A stretch of DNA of 64,000 nt from positions 124,001 through 188,000 of the forward strand of contig JBCCXD010000004.1 in the NCBI GenBank assembly GCA_039192165.1, given 5' to 3'. A program made the translations under genes and the position numbers. A model generated the notes under the pieces. The model was not told the DNA's origin. It saw nothing but the letters and a program-made list of their open reading frames with translations, and did no database searches. Positions 1 through 8,409 of this stretch are shown in pieces. The stretch's first letter is position 1; each line of letters starts with the position of its first letter. The DNA comes from Dinoroseobacter sp039192165 (GTDB lineage: Bacteria > Pseudomonadota > Alphaproteobacteria > Rhodobacterales > Rhodobacteraceae).

Positions 1-1
1 G

Positions 2-1003
2 ATCCGACTGCATAGCCTGCGCACCGGGGATACGGTGTCGGGCGTTATTCAGGCGCCGCGGGAGAATGAACGGTACTTCGCAATAACCAAGCTTAGCGAG
101 GTTAATTTTGAAGATCCGCAGAAAGCCAAGCACAAGGTCAGCTTTGATAACCTGACGCCACTCTATCCGGATGAGCGGTTGCAGATGGAGATCGAGGATC
201 CGAGCATCAAGGACCGTTCAGCGCGTATCATTGATCTTGTTGCGCCGATCGGGAAGGGACAGAGATCGCTCATCGTTGCGCCGCCCCGAACTGGTAAGAC
301 AGTGCTGCTGCAAAATATCGCGCGCAGCATCGAAACCAACCACCCGGAATGTTATTTGATGGTGCTCCTTATCGACGAACGTCCAGAAGAAGTTACGGAC
401 ATGCAGCGATCTGTGCAGGGCGAGGTCATTTCATCGACGTTTGATGAACCAGCAACCCGCCATGTCGCGGTCTCGGAAATGGTCATTGAAAAAGCCAAAC
501 GATTGGTTGAGCATAAACGAGATGTTGTTATTTTGCTCGACTCAATAACAAGACTTGGTAGAGCCTTTAACACCGTCGTGCCCTCTTCGGGGAAAGTGTT
601 GACGGGCGGTGTTGACGCAAATGCGCTGCAGAGGCCCAAACGGTTCTTCGGGGCAGCCCGAAACATCGAGGAAGGCGGGTCGCTGACCATAATTGCGACC
701 GCCCTTATCGATACAGGCTCACGGATGGACGAAGTTATCTTTGAGGAATTCAAAGGAACGGGCAACTCCGAGATCGTTCTGGATCGAAAGGTCGCCGACA
801 AGCGGGTCTTCCCGGCAATGGATATCCTGAAGTCGGGTACACGGAAGGAAGATCTTCTTGTGGATGCGAAAGATCTCCAGAAAACATTTGTTCTGCGCCG
901 TATCCTGAACCCGATGGGAACCACAGACGCCATCGAGTTCCTGATTTCAAAGCTTAAACAGACGAAGACCAATTCAGAGTTCTTCGACTCGATGAACACC
1001 TGA
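2..1003 (+). CDS. rho: transcription termination factor Rho (5' end missing)
   Basis: Rho is a hexameric RNA-dependent ATPase that ends transcription of untranslated RNAs. The frame is open from base 2, so the gene runs in from the left; about 334 residues are present and roughly the first 85-90 of a typical Rho are cut off. The visible part begins in the RNA-binding domain (SLRTGDTV) and contains the Walker A loop APPRTGKT, the Walker B region VVILLDSITRLGRA and the GGVDANALQRPKRFFGAARN segment around the Q- and R-loops. It is followed after 6 bases by mnmE, the usual alphaproteobacterial order near the partition locus. The GTG at 35 is internal and is not the start. Confidence 0.97.
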   Translation: MRLHSLRTGDTVSGVIQAPRENERYFAITKLSEVNFEDPQKAKHKVSFDNLTPLYPDERLQMEIEDPSIKDRSARIIDLVAPIGKGQRSLIVAPPRTGKTVLLQNIARSIETNHPECYLMVLLIDERPEEVTDMQRSVQGEVISSTFDEPATRHVAVSEMVIEKAKRLVEHKRDVVILLDSITRLGRAFNTVVPSSGKVLTGGVDANALQRPKRFFGAARNIEEGGSLTIIATALIDTGSRMDEVIFEEFKGTGNSEIVLDRKVADKRVFPAMDILKSGTRKEDLLVDAKDLQKTFVLRRILNPMGTTDAIEFLISKLKQTKTNSEFFDSMNT

Positions 1004-1009
1004 CGGACC

Positions 1010-2299
1010 ATGGATACGATCTTTGCCCAGGCAACGGCGAAGGGAAAAGCGGGGGTCGCGATCGTTCGGATCAGCGGCCCCCGCGCTTTTTTCGCGGCCA
1101 AGAAGATTGCTGGGCCGCTTCCTGAGGCCCATCGGGCGTCTTTGCGCGAGCTTCGGGATGCATCCGGCGAGATTCTGGATGAAGCCGTCATACTGGCATT
1201 TCCTCGTGGACGCAGCTTTACCGGCGAAGATGTCGTCGAATTTCATGTGCACGGATCAATCGCAGTTGTGACGGCAGTTCAGACAGAGCTTTCTAAGATC
1301 GACGGCTTGCGCTTGGCGGAACCCGGCGAGTTCACCCGTCGTGCATTGGAGAACAATCGTCTGGATCTTGCACAGGTCGAAGGCCTGGCTGATCTTGTCG
1401 ATGCTGAAACAGAAGCGCAAAGACGGCAAGCACACCGAGTTTTTTCGGGCGCGCTCGGGTCCATGGTCGAAACCTGGCGAACGAAGCTGATCCGGGCTGC
1501 GGCTTTGCTTGAGGCTACGATTGATTTTGCGGATGAGGAGGTGCCGGAGGATGTCGCGCCGGAGGTAACTCAGCTTCTCAATGCTGTATCAGGTGATCTC
1601 AAAAAGGAGATAAGCGGATCCCATGTTGCGGAGCGGGTTCGGGACGGTTTCGAGGTGGCAATTCTCGGTGCACCTAATGCCGGAAAATCATCTTTATTAA
1701 ATGCTTTAGCTGGGCGCGAGGCTGCGATTACGTCAAGTATCGCGGGCACGACCCGCGATGTGGTGGAGGTGCGTATGGATCTAGCGGGCGTGCCTGTGAC
1801 TCTGCTGGATACAGCGGGCTTGCGCGAAACGGAGGATGAGATCGAGCAAATCGGGGTGCAACGGGCCTTGGCCCGCGCGCGAGCTGCCGATCTGACGCTA
1901 CTTCTTACTGAGACCGGCGAGGTTCCGGCAGAAATTGCGGAAGAAGCTGTCGACCTCGTCGTGCGCAGCAAAGCCGATATTGCACCAGCCGAGGGGTATC
2001 TTTCGATATCCGTTGTATCCGGGGCGGGCCTGCAAGAGCTGACAGATCATATTGGGCGCTTGCTGTCGGAGCGCGTTGCGTCTGTGGGAACAGCAACCCA
2101 TTTGCGTCACCGCTTGTCGATGGAAAAGGCGTATACGCTTTTGAGGGATGTTATTGATCAATTGAACGCAGGAACACCTACCGAGATTCTCGCTGAAGAG
2201 CTGCGCAGCGCAATCCGGGCGCTTGACTCTCTTATCGGTCGTGTAGATGTAGATCATCTTCTCGGAGAGATTTTTGCCAGTTTCTGTCTCGGAAAGTGA
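1010..2299 (+). CDS. mnmE: tRNA modification GTPase MnmE
   Basis: MnmE works with MnmG to make 5-carboxymethylaminomethyl-uridine at the tRNA wobble position. The 429-residue protein starts at ATG 1010. It has the N-terminal tetrahydrofolate-binding domain (FAQATAKGKAGVAIVRISGP), the helical domain, an inserted G domain with P-loop GAPNAGKSS, G2/G3 segments GTTRD and DTAGL, and the C-terminal catalytic cysteine motif FCLGK at the very end. Length is slightly short for the family (about 430-455). The partner gene mnmG follows after 13 bases, so they are likely co-transcribed. Confidence 0.96.
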   Translation: MDTIFAQATAKGKAGVAIVRISGPRAFFAAKKIAGPLPEAHRASLRELRDASGEILDEAVILAFPRGRSFTGEDVVEFHVHGSIAVVTAVQTELSKIDGLRLAEPGEFTRRALENNRLDLAQVEGLADLVDAETEAQRRQAHRVFSGALGSMVETWRTKLIRAAALLEATIDFADEEVPEDVAPEVTQLLNAVSGDLKKEISGSHVAERVRDGFEVAILGAPNAGKSSLLNALAGREAAITSSIAGTTRDVVEVRMDLAGVPVTLLDTAGLRETEDEIEQIGVQRALARARAADLTLLLTETGEVPAEIAEEAVDLVVRSKADIAPAEGYLSISVVSGAGLQELTDHIGRLLSERVASVGTATHLRHRLSMEKAYTLLRDVIDQLNAGTPTEILAEELRSAIRALDSLIGRVDVDHLLGEIFASFCLGK

Positions 2300-2304
2300 G
2301 GGAG

Positions 2305-2320
2305 CGTTTCACGTGAAACA
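2305..2320. promoter_or_regulatory. parS site 1 (one mismatch), at the mnmG start
   Basis: CGTTTCACGTGAAACA matches the chromosomal ParB binding palindrome TGTTTCACGTGAAACA at 15 of 16 positions (C for T at the first base). The central CACGTG supplies the proposed GTG start of mnmG, so the site lies across the translation initiation region. Two perfect copies are downstream. Confidence 0.85.
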
Positions 2321-4178
2321 CTGCGATTTCGACGTGATTGTGGTTGGCGGCGGTCATGCCGGAACCGAAGCGGCGCATGCTTCGGCCCGTATGGGTGCGC
2401 GTACAGCGTTGATAACGCTCAAGACTTCCGGAATTGGCGTCATGTCTTGCAATCCGGCGATAGGCGGGTTGGGCAAAGGGCATCTTGTCCGCGAAATTGA
2501 TGCATTTGATGGCGTGATGGGGCGTGTTGCCGATGCGGCCGGGATTCAGTTCCGCCTTTTGAACCGACGCAAGGGACCCGCGGTACAAGGTCCGCGCGCG
2601 CAACAAGACCGAACGATCTATCGTCAGCAAATGCTGACTCTGACGCAGGCAACTGAAAACCTGAGTATCCTGGAAGGGGAGGTCAGCGATCTGCTGATGG
2701 TGCAAGGTTCTGCTTGCGGTGTTAAAATGATGGACGGAAGTGAAGTCAGGGCCGCGGCAGTTGTGATCACCACCGGAACTTTTTTGCGCGGCACGATTCA
2801 TATCGGACATCAGGCACGGCCCGGGGGACGTCTGGGAGAGGCGCCAGCGACCCGTCTCGCGGAACGTCTGGACAGTTTCGGCCTTCCCATGGGCCGGTTA
2901 AAGACAGGTACGCCACCGCGCCTCGATGGCCGCACGATAAACTGGGATATTCTGGAGAAGCAGCCCGGGGACGAAGACCCGACGATGTTCTCTTTCCTGT
3001 CGACAAGCCCACAGGTTCCCCAGATTTCTTGCGCAATTACGCATACGAACAGCGCGACGCACGACATTATTCGTGAAAATCTGGACGCATCGGCAATGTA
3101 TGGTGGGCAGATCGAAGGGGTCGGTCCACGCTACTGTCCGTCGATTGAGGATAAAATCGTAAGGTTCGCTGAAAAACCCTCGCACCAAATTTTCCTCGAA
3201 CCGGAGGGCATTGAGGATGTCACTGTTTATCCGAACGGGATTTCCACATCTCTGCCGGAAGACGTTCAGCTTCAATACGTTCACACAATAGCCGGCTTGG
3301 AACAGGCCGAGATTCTGCAGCCCGGCTATGCGATTGAATACGATTACGTTGATCCTCGTGCGCTGAACAGGACGCTCCGCATGCGAGATGTACCCGGGCT
3401 CTATCTCGCGGGCCAGATCAATGGAACAACTGGTTATGAGGAAGCGGCAGCGCAGGGCCTGGTTGCCGGCCTCAATGCAGCATGCGCCGCTCAGGGCCGC
3501 GATTCATATACTCCGACGCGCCGAAGTTCGTATATCGGCGTAATGATTGATGATCTGACGACACATGGCGTGATGGAACCATATCGAATGTTCACATCAC
3601 GTGCCGAATACCGGCTTGCGCTGCGAGCGGACAATGCGGACGCGCGGCTGACACCGGATGCGGTGGCGTTGGGCTGTGTTTCAGAGATGCGTCAGGCAGC
3701 GTTTAATGAGAAAATGGAGAAACTAGCGCAGGGCAGGGAGGCACTTCAGTTCCGAACCCTCACGCCGACGCAGGCACATACGCGCGGACTAAAGGTAAAG
3801 CAGGACGGAAAACGACGGTCCGGTTACGAATTACTTTCGCAAACGGACATTGATTTTGCGCGTCTCATTGAGATCTGGCCCGATCTCGACGTGGAGCCAG
3901 AGACGGCGCGTCAACTCGAAAGGGAAGCGCTCTACGCCAATTACCTGGCACGGCAGGAACAGGACGCCGTGGCGCTGGAAAAAGATGAAGCAATCCGAAT
4001 ACCTGACGATTTTACGTACAACCAAATTTCTGGTTTATCGAATGAGCTGAGGATGAAGCTTGAGCGCACGCGGCCCGAAACTCTGGCACAAGCCGCGCGG
4101 ATAGAGGGTATGACGCCGGCGGCGCTCACGCTGCTTCTTGCGGTCGTTAAGAAATCGTCGTTGCGGTCCGTCGGTTGA
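2313..4178 (+). CDS. mnmG: tRNA uridine-5-carboxymethylaminomethyl(34) synthesis enzyme MnmG
   Basis: FAD protein that, with MnmE, modifies wobble uridines of tRNA. The Rossmann motif VVGGGHAGTEAA lies close to the N-terminus, and family signatures (NPAIGGLGKGHLVREIDA, TGTFLRGTIHIG, GQINGTTGYEEAAAQG) follow. I chose GTG 2313 (621 residues) because GGGAG at 2300-2304 is a well-spaced ribosome binding site and family proteins start just before the Rossmann fold. A longer reading from TTG 2274 would overlap mnmE by 26 bases. The GTG lies inside a parS palindrome (2305-2320). The gene ends TGATG, overlapping the rsmG start. Confidence 0.94.
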   Translation: MKHCDFDVIVVGGGHAGTEAAHASARMGARTALITLKTSGIGVMSCNPAIGGLGKGHLVREIDAFDGVMGRVADAAGIQFRLLNRRKGPAVQGPRAQQDRTIYRQQMLTLTQATENLSILEGEVSDLLMVQGSACGVKMMDGSEVRAAAVVITTGTFLRGTIHIGHQARPGGRLGEAPATRLAERLDSFGLPMGRLKTGTPPRLDGRTINWDILEKQPGDEDPTMFSFLSTSPQVPQISCAITHTNSATHDIIRENLDASAMYGGQIEGVGPRYCPSIEDKIVRFAEKPSHQIFLEPEGIEDVTVYPNGISTSLPEDVQLQYVHTIAGLEQAEILQPGYAIEYDYVDPRALNRTLRMRDVPGLYLAGQINGTTGYEEAAAQGLVAGLNAACAAQGRDSYTPTRRSSYIGVMIDDLTTHGVMEPYRMFTSRAEYRLALRADNADARLTPDAVALGCVSEMRQAAFNEKMEKLAQGREALQFRTLTPTQAHTRGLKVKQDGKRRSGYELLSQTDIDFARLIEIWPDLDVEPETARQLEREALYANYLARQEQDAVALEKDEAIRIPDDFTYNQISGLSNELRMKLERTRPETLAQAARIEGMTPAALTLLLAVVKKSSLRSVG

Positions 4179-4798
4179 TGGCAGGAAAAGCCGCGGAGCT
4201 TCTGGCCGATGTTTCACGTGAAACAGAAGCCCGGCTACAAACCTACTACAAGCTGCTTAGGCGCTGGAATCAAAAGATAAATCTCGTTGCGCCTTCCACA
4301 ATCGAAGATGCGTGGCAGCGTCATTTTCTGGATTCTTTGCAGATTCTGGACGGCGCGCCGGAGGGCTGGCAGACCTGGGTCGATCTTGGAAGTGGCGGCG
4401 GCTTTCCTGGGATGGTTGTTGCGATTTCGGTAGATCAGGGTCAGATGGAGCGCCGGGTAACGCTGATCGAGTCAGATCAAAGAAAGGCAACTTTTCTTCG
4501 GACGGTGGCGCGGGAGACGCAAACGCCCGTCTCAATTCTGTCCGAACGCATTGAAGCGGCGGACCCACTGGCTGCAGACGTCGTTTCTGCGCGCGCCCTT
4601 GCGCCGTTGGGAAAGCTCCTGAGTTTGGCGGAGCCGCATTGCCATCCGGAAGGCACTCTTCTTTTTCACAAAGGGGAGAAGGTGCAATCGGAACTGTCCG
4701 AAGCCCGAAAAAGCTGGCAGTTTAAGGTAACGGAATCGCCGAGTCTTACAGACCCCACGGCGTCTATTCTAAAGATAAGGGAACTGCGGCGTGTCTGA
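4178..4798 (+). CDS. rsmG: 16S rRNA (guanine-527-N7) methyltransferase RsmG
   Basis: RsmG (GidB) methylates G527 of 16S rRNA using S-adenosylmethionine. The 206-residue protein has the SAM-binding loop DLGSGGGFPG, the downstream LIESDQRKATFLR strand and the VSARALAPL motif. ATG 4178 overlaps the mnmG stop, indicating translational coupling; a TTG one codon upstream is less likely. Near the N-terminus, residues DVSRET are encoded by a perfect parS site (4210-4225). The gene overlaps parA by 8 bases. Confidence 0.95.
   Translation: MAGKAAELLADVSRETEARLQTYYKLLRRWNQKINLVAPSTIEDAWQRHFLDSLQILDGAPEGWQTWVDLGSGGGFPGMVVAISVDQGQMERRVTLIESDQRKATFLRTVARETQTPVSILSERIEAADPLAADVVSARALAPLGKLLSLAEPHCHPEGTLLFHKGEKVQSELSEARKSWQFKVTESPSLTDPTASILKIRELRRV
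4210..4225. promoter_or_regulatory. parS site 2 (perfect), inside rsmG
   Basis: TGTTTCACGTGAAACA is an exact match to the consensus ParB binding palindrome. It is read in the rsmG frame as part of DVSRET near the N-terminus. Confidence 0.93.
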
Positions 4799-5603
4799 AC
4801 ACTCATTGAAGCAGCCAAAAATCATTGCTGTCGCAAACCAAAAGGGTGGAGTGGGCAAGACGACGACCGCGATCAACCTCGCGACGGCCCTTACAGCCCA
4901 CGGAAAGAACGTTTTAATTCTGGACCTTGACCCACAGGGTAACGCTTCGACCGGGCTTGGTATCTTTCCGGATAATCGCACTCTGACAACATATGATTTG
5001 TTGATCGAAGATGCCGCCCTCGTGGATGTTTCACGTGAAACATCTGTTAGCGGGCTGATGATCGCGCCCGCCACCACAGATTTGAGCTCCGCCGACATTG
5101 AACTGGTTTCAAACAGCCGGCGTGTTTTTCGGTTGCGCACGGCGCTGACCCAATTGCACCAGCTTCCGTTGAACATGGACTACGTGCTTATTGATTGTCC
5201 GCCATCACTGAACCTTCTGACGATCAATGCCATGGTGGCAGCAGATTCGGTGCTTGTTCCTTTGCAGTCGGAGTTTTTCGCGCTGGAAGGCTTGTCGCAA
5301 CTCATGCTGACAATTCGTCAGGTGCGGGAGACGGCGAACCCCAAACTTCGAATCGAAGGTGTTGTTCTGACAATGTACGACCGTCGGAATAACCTGTCCC
5401 GGCAGGTGGAGCAGGACGCACGCGACACGCTGGGAGAGCTGGTGTTCGATACGGTCATCCCACGCAATGTCCGGGTTAGCGAGGCCCCTTCATTCTCGAT
5501 GCCTGTGTTGAAATACGATCCAAGCTCCCTTGGATCGCGGGCTTATGTCGAGCTGGCAGATGAAATGCTCACCCGACACACATCTGTAAGACAGGACGCG
5601 TAA
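4791..5603 (+). CDS. parA: chromosome partitioning ATPase ParA (Soj)
   Basis: ParA is the Walker-type ATPase that moves ParB-parS complexes during chromosome segregation. The 270-residue protein starts at GTG 4791, overlapping the end of rsmG. It has the deviant Walker A box KGGVGKTT near residues 18-25, ILDLDPQGNAST after it, and the switch segment VLIDCPPSLNLLT. Residues DVSRETS around position 80 are encoded over a perfect parS palindrome (5027-5042). parB follows with a TAATG overlap, the usual operon. Confidence 0.97.
   Translation: MSEHSLKQPKIIAVANQKGGVGKTTTAINLATALTAHGKNVLILDLDPQGNASTGLGIFPDNRTLTTYDLLIEDAALVDVSRETSVSGLMIAPATTDLSSADIELVSNSRRVFRLRTALTQLHQLPLNMDYVLIDCPPSLNLLTINAMVAADSVLVPLQSEFFALEGLSQLMLTIRQVRETANPKLRIEGVVLTMYDRRNNLSRQVEQDARDTLGELVFDTVIPRNVRVSEAPSFSMPVLKYDPSSLGSRAYVELADEMLTRHTSVRQDA
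5027..5042. promoter_or_regulatory. parS site 3 (perfect), inside parA
   Basis: TGTTTCACGTGAAACA is an exact match to the ParB binding palindrome, in the parA frame, where it again encodes part of DVSRETS. Together with the other two sites it forms a centromere-like cluster spanning about 2.7 kb next to parAB. Confidence 0.93.
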
Positions 5604-6508
5604 TGAGCGATAAAAAAAGCAAGGATCGCAAAGGGTTGGGCCGGGGCCTCTCGGCGCTGATGGCTGATGTCAATATATCGGCGCCGGAGGTAACGGGAGA
5701 AGTTCCCCGCGATACGCGCACAGACTCTGAGGTTCCGATTGAGCTGTTGCGCGCAAATCCCGATCAGCCGCGCCGTTTATTTTCAGAAGACGACCTGGAC
5801 AGTCTCGCAGCCTCGATTTCAGAGAAGGGCATTCTACAACCGCTGATCGTTCGACCTGATCCAAAGGGCGGAAACGGGTACGAGATCGTCGCCGGGGAGC
5901 GGCGATGGCGCGCTGCGCAGAGAGCGCGGCTTCATGCCGTCCCGGTTCTGGTCCGTGACTTGTCTGACACGGAAGTCCTGGAAGTCGCCATCATCGAGAA
6001 CATTCAGCGCGCCGACCTGAACCCGGTGGAAGAGGCGGCCGGCTATCGACAGCTGATGGATCAGTTCGGCCACACGCAGGAAAGGCTGGCCCAGGCGCTC
6101 GGGAAAAGCCGCAGTCATATCGCGAACATGATGCGGCTGCTCGGGCTGCCGTCTTTGGTCCTCGACCTTCTGCGCACTGGTGAGCTCAGCGCAGGACATG
6201 CGCGCGCCTTGATCACTGCGGAGAACCCGGAAGCGCTTGCGAAAAAGATCGTCTCAGATGGTCTGTCGGTTCGTGAAACAGAACGACTGGCCAAAGGGGG
6301 CGGTGCGAAGAAAGGACCAGCATCGCCACAAGTGACTGGAAAACCTGAGAAAGATGCGGATACCCGCGCGCTGGAGGCGGATCTGTCAGCCACGCTCGGC
6401 ATGAAAGTCGCCATAGATCACTCGGCCGGCGGTACGGACGGCAAACTGACGATAGGGTACAAGGATTTCGATCAGCTCGACAGTCTGTGCCGCCTGTTGA
6501 GCCGCTAG
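5603..6508 (+). CDS. parB: chromosome partitioning protein ParB (Spo0J)
   Basis: ParB is a CTP-dependent DNA clamp that loads at parS and spreads. The 301-residue protein begins with the GLGRGLSALM motif common to chromosomal ParBs. It has the N-terminal domain with GERRWRAAQRA (CTP-binding region) and ENIQRADLNPVEEA, the helix-turn-helix (TQERLAQALGKSRSHIANMMRLL) and a C-terminal dimerisation domain after a lysine-rich linker. ATG 5603 overlaps the parA stop. The gene ends at 6508, directly abutting the convergent DUF454 gene. Confidence 0.97.
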   Translation: MSDKKSKDRKGLGRGLSALMADVNISAPEVTGEVPRDTRTDSEVPIELLRANPDQPRRLFSEDDLDSLAASISEKGILQPLIVRPDPKGGNGYEIVAGERRWRAAQRARLHAVPVLVRDLSDTEVLEVAIIENIQRADLNPVEEAAGYRQLMDQFGHTQERLAQALGKSRSHIANMMRLLGLPSLVLDLLRTGELSAGHARALITAENPEALAKKIVSDGLSVRETERLAKGGGAKKGPASPQVTGKPEKDADTRALEADLSATLGMKVAIDHSAGGTDGKLTIGYKDFDQLDSLCRLLSR

Positions 6509-6862
6509 TCAAGCGGAAGGCCGAGACCAGATAAACACGGCGACAGCACCAAGCACCAAGGCCTGAGCCAACAGAACAATGCCGCTCAGCCCGAGAGCTA
6601 TAGAAACTGAAAATGTCGCAATCATCGAGATACTGGCAAAAATCTTTGCTTTGACCCCGATGGCACCACGTTCTGCCCAGTCTTTGATCGGCGGTCCAAG
6701 TCTCGGATGCGTGATCAGCCAAGTGTGGAGGCGCTCAGAGCTGCGCGCAAAGCAAAACGCCGAGAGCAACAGAAACGGCACGGTGGGCCAAAACGGAAGA
6801 AATATACCGACTACCGCAAAGCAGAGCGCCAAGACCCCGAAAGCAATCCAGAGATATTTCAT
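6509..6862 (-). CDS. DUF454 (YbaN-type) small membrane protein
   Basis: A 117-residue hydrophobic protein with the DUF454 pattern: an N-terminal membrane segment (WIAFGVLALCFAVVGIFLP), the WPTVPFLLLSAFCFARSSERLHTWL signature, and two further membrane helices at the C-terminus. Its function is unknown. It is the last gene of the minus-strand run rph-rdgB-ridA-hemW and starts one base after the hemW stop, so it is probably co-transcribed. It converges tail-to-tail on parB with no room for a terminator. Confidence 0.85.
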   Translation of the reverse strand: MKYLWIAFGVLALCFAVVGIFLPFWPTVPFLLLSAFCFARSSERLHTWLITHPRLGPPIKDWAERGAIGVKAKIFASISMIATFSVSIALGLSGIVLLAQALVLGAVAVFIWSRPSA

Positions 6863-6863
6863 C

Positions 6864-8021
6864 TCAGCCTACCAGCAGCTCTCCGATCACCGCATTCAAA
6901 ACAAGTCGTCCCTTCGGCGTGGCGCACAGTGTGTCACCGTTTTGCGTAACCATCTCCAGGTCGCAAAGCCTTTCAACAGTCTGCACCGGAAGCGCCTCAC
7001 CGGCGAGTGCCTCGAACCGCGTCAGGGAAATGCCTTCTGTAAGACGGAGGCCCATCATCACATACTCGTTGCCGATATCGGCCTTGCTCAAAGGCGTATG
7101 CGGAAGCTCGCCTGATCCTTTGGTTTGCACGGCGTTCAGCCAGGTTTCCGGACGCTTAATCGTTTCCGTTGCAACACGCTCTTCATTGGTGGTCAGACGA
7201 CCATGGGCACCGGGCCCGATGCCCAGATAGTCTCCACCACGCCAGTAGACGAGATTGTGATTGCATGCGGATCCGCTCCGGGCATGGTTGGACACCTCGT
7301 AGGCGGGCATTCCGTAGCGCTCGCACACGTTTTGCGTCATGTCGTACATGTCTGCGGCCAGGTCGTCTGGCGGTAGCCCGCGCAGCTTTCCGCGATTGAA
7401 ACGATCACCGAATGCTGTGCCCTGTTCGATCGACAGCTGATAGAGGGACAGATGGTCAACCGCCATAGAGAGCGCTTCTGAAAGCTCGGACTCCCAGTCC
7501 TCAAGTGTCTGATGCTGCCGCGCATAGATAAGATCAAAACTCACCGCCGCGAAGCTCGATTTGGCAATGTCGAATGCCCGTCGCGCCTCGGCCACGGAAT
7601 GTAACCGGCCCAGCGCTTTCAGGTCGTCATCCTTCAATGCCTGAACACCCATCGAGATGCGTGTGACGCCGGCATCGGCGTAAGCCTTGAAGCGACCAGC
7701 TTCTACCGATCCCGGGTTGGCTTCCAGAGTAACTTCAAGGTCGTTGGCCGTGTGCCAGCCTGAGCGGAGCGCGTCAATTATTGCAGCAACCACTTCAGGG
7801 TCCATCAGTGAAGGGGTTCCACCACCAAAAAAGATGGAGGAGATGACGCGGTGATCGGAGACTTCGCTTAACCTATTGATTTCTTTAATTAAAGCAGTCT
7901 TCCAGGCTGCTTGATCCACACTTGTTCTGACGTGGCTGTTGAAGTCGCAATAGGGGCATTTGGCGGCGCAGAACGGCCAATGGATATAGACCCCGAATCC
8001 CCCGATTTGCCAGTTCTCCAA
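6864..8021 (-). CDS. hemW: radical SAM family haem chaperone HemW
   Basis: HemW-type proteins are coproporphyrinogen III dehydrogenase-like radical SAM proteins that act as haem chaperones. The 385-residue protein has the iron-sulfur motif CAAKCPYCDFNSH (CX3CX2C) near the N-terminus, the FFGGGTPSLM motif, LEANPGS and the GMPAYEVSNHAR segment of the HemN-like C-terminal domain. The short N-terminus fits HemW better than oxygen-independent HemN. It lies 4 bases after ridA in the same operon. Confidence 0.9.
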   Translation of the reverse strand: MENWQIGGFGVYIHWPFCAAKCPYCDFNSHVRTSVDQAAWKTALIKEINRLSEVSDHRVISSIFFGGGTPSLMDPEVVAAIIDALRSGWHTANDLEVTLEANPGSVEAGRFKAYADAGVTRISMGVQALKDDDLKALGRLHSVAEARRAFDIAKSSFAAVSFDLIYARQHQTLEDWESELSEALSMAVDHLSLYQLSIEQGTAFGDRFNRGKLRGLPPDDLAADMYDMTQNVCERYGMPAYEVSNHARSGSACNHNLVYWRGGDYLGIGPGAHGRLTTNEERVATETIKRPETWLNAVQTKGSGELPHTPLSKADIGNEYVMMGLRLTEGISLTRFEALAGEALPVQTVERLCDLEMVTQNGDTLCATPKGRLVLNAVIGELLVG

Positions 8022-8025
8022 GCGC

Positions 8026-8406
8026 TCACGTGTCCTTCATGGCGGTCGCTTCGATCTCAATCTTCATCTCGGACTCCATCAGCTCTGCGATGATCATCGT
8101 TGCGGCGGGCCGGATACCCCCGAGTCGCGCGCCGAGAATTGGTGTAATCAAGGGCACATTCGTGCGACTTGGAATGATATAGTGCATCCGCACAAGATCG
8201 CGCATTCCGAAGCCGGCTTCCGTCAGGACCTGTTCGATCGTGTCCAGACAATTACTGGTCTGCACGCGGACATCCTCAGGCAAGGTCATCGTCGCGTAGT
8301 CATACCCGGTGACGCCAGAGATGAAGCACTGGTTGCCGGAGACCACCGCGCGCGAATATCCGATCTCGGCCTCGAACGGGGACCCGGTGGAAATAAGACG
8401 GCGCAT
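8026..8406 (-). CDS. RidA family protein
   Basis: A 126-residue protein of the RidA/YjgF/UK114 family. Members with the full catalytic set deaminate reactive enamine/imine intermediates. Seen are the N-terminal strand with SRAVVSGNQCFISGVTG and the helix with QTSNCLDTIEQVLTEAGFGMRDLVRMHYI. The C-terminal motif is less typical than in canonical RidA (LIEIEATA-like MKIEIEATAM), so it may be one of the Rid subfamilies without proven deaminase activity. It sits between rdgB and hemW in a tightly spaced minus-strand operon. Confidence 0.8.
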   Translation of the reverse strand: MRRLISTGSPFEAEIGYSRAVVSGNQCFISGVTGYDYATMTLPEDVRVQTSNCLDTIEQVLTEAGFGMRDLVRMHYIIPSRTNVPLITPILGARLGGIRPAATMIIAELMESEMKIEIEATAMKDT

Positions 8407-8409
8407 CGA

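Noticed and set aside
352..1191. Long antisense ORFs over rho/mnmE and many other genes
   Set aside because: They are mirror frames of strongly recognised genes in a GC-rich genome, with no ribosome sites or family motifs.
6268..6282. Possible fourth parS in parB (TTCGTGAAACA)
   Set aside because: Only the right half of the palindrome is present; the left half does not match.
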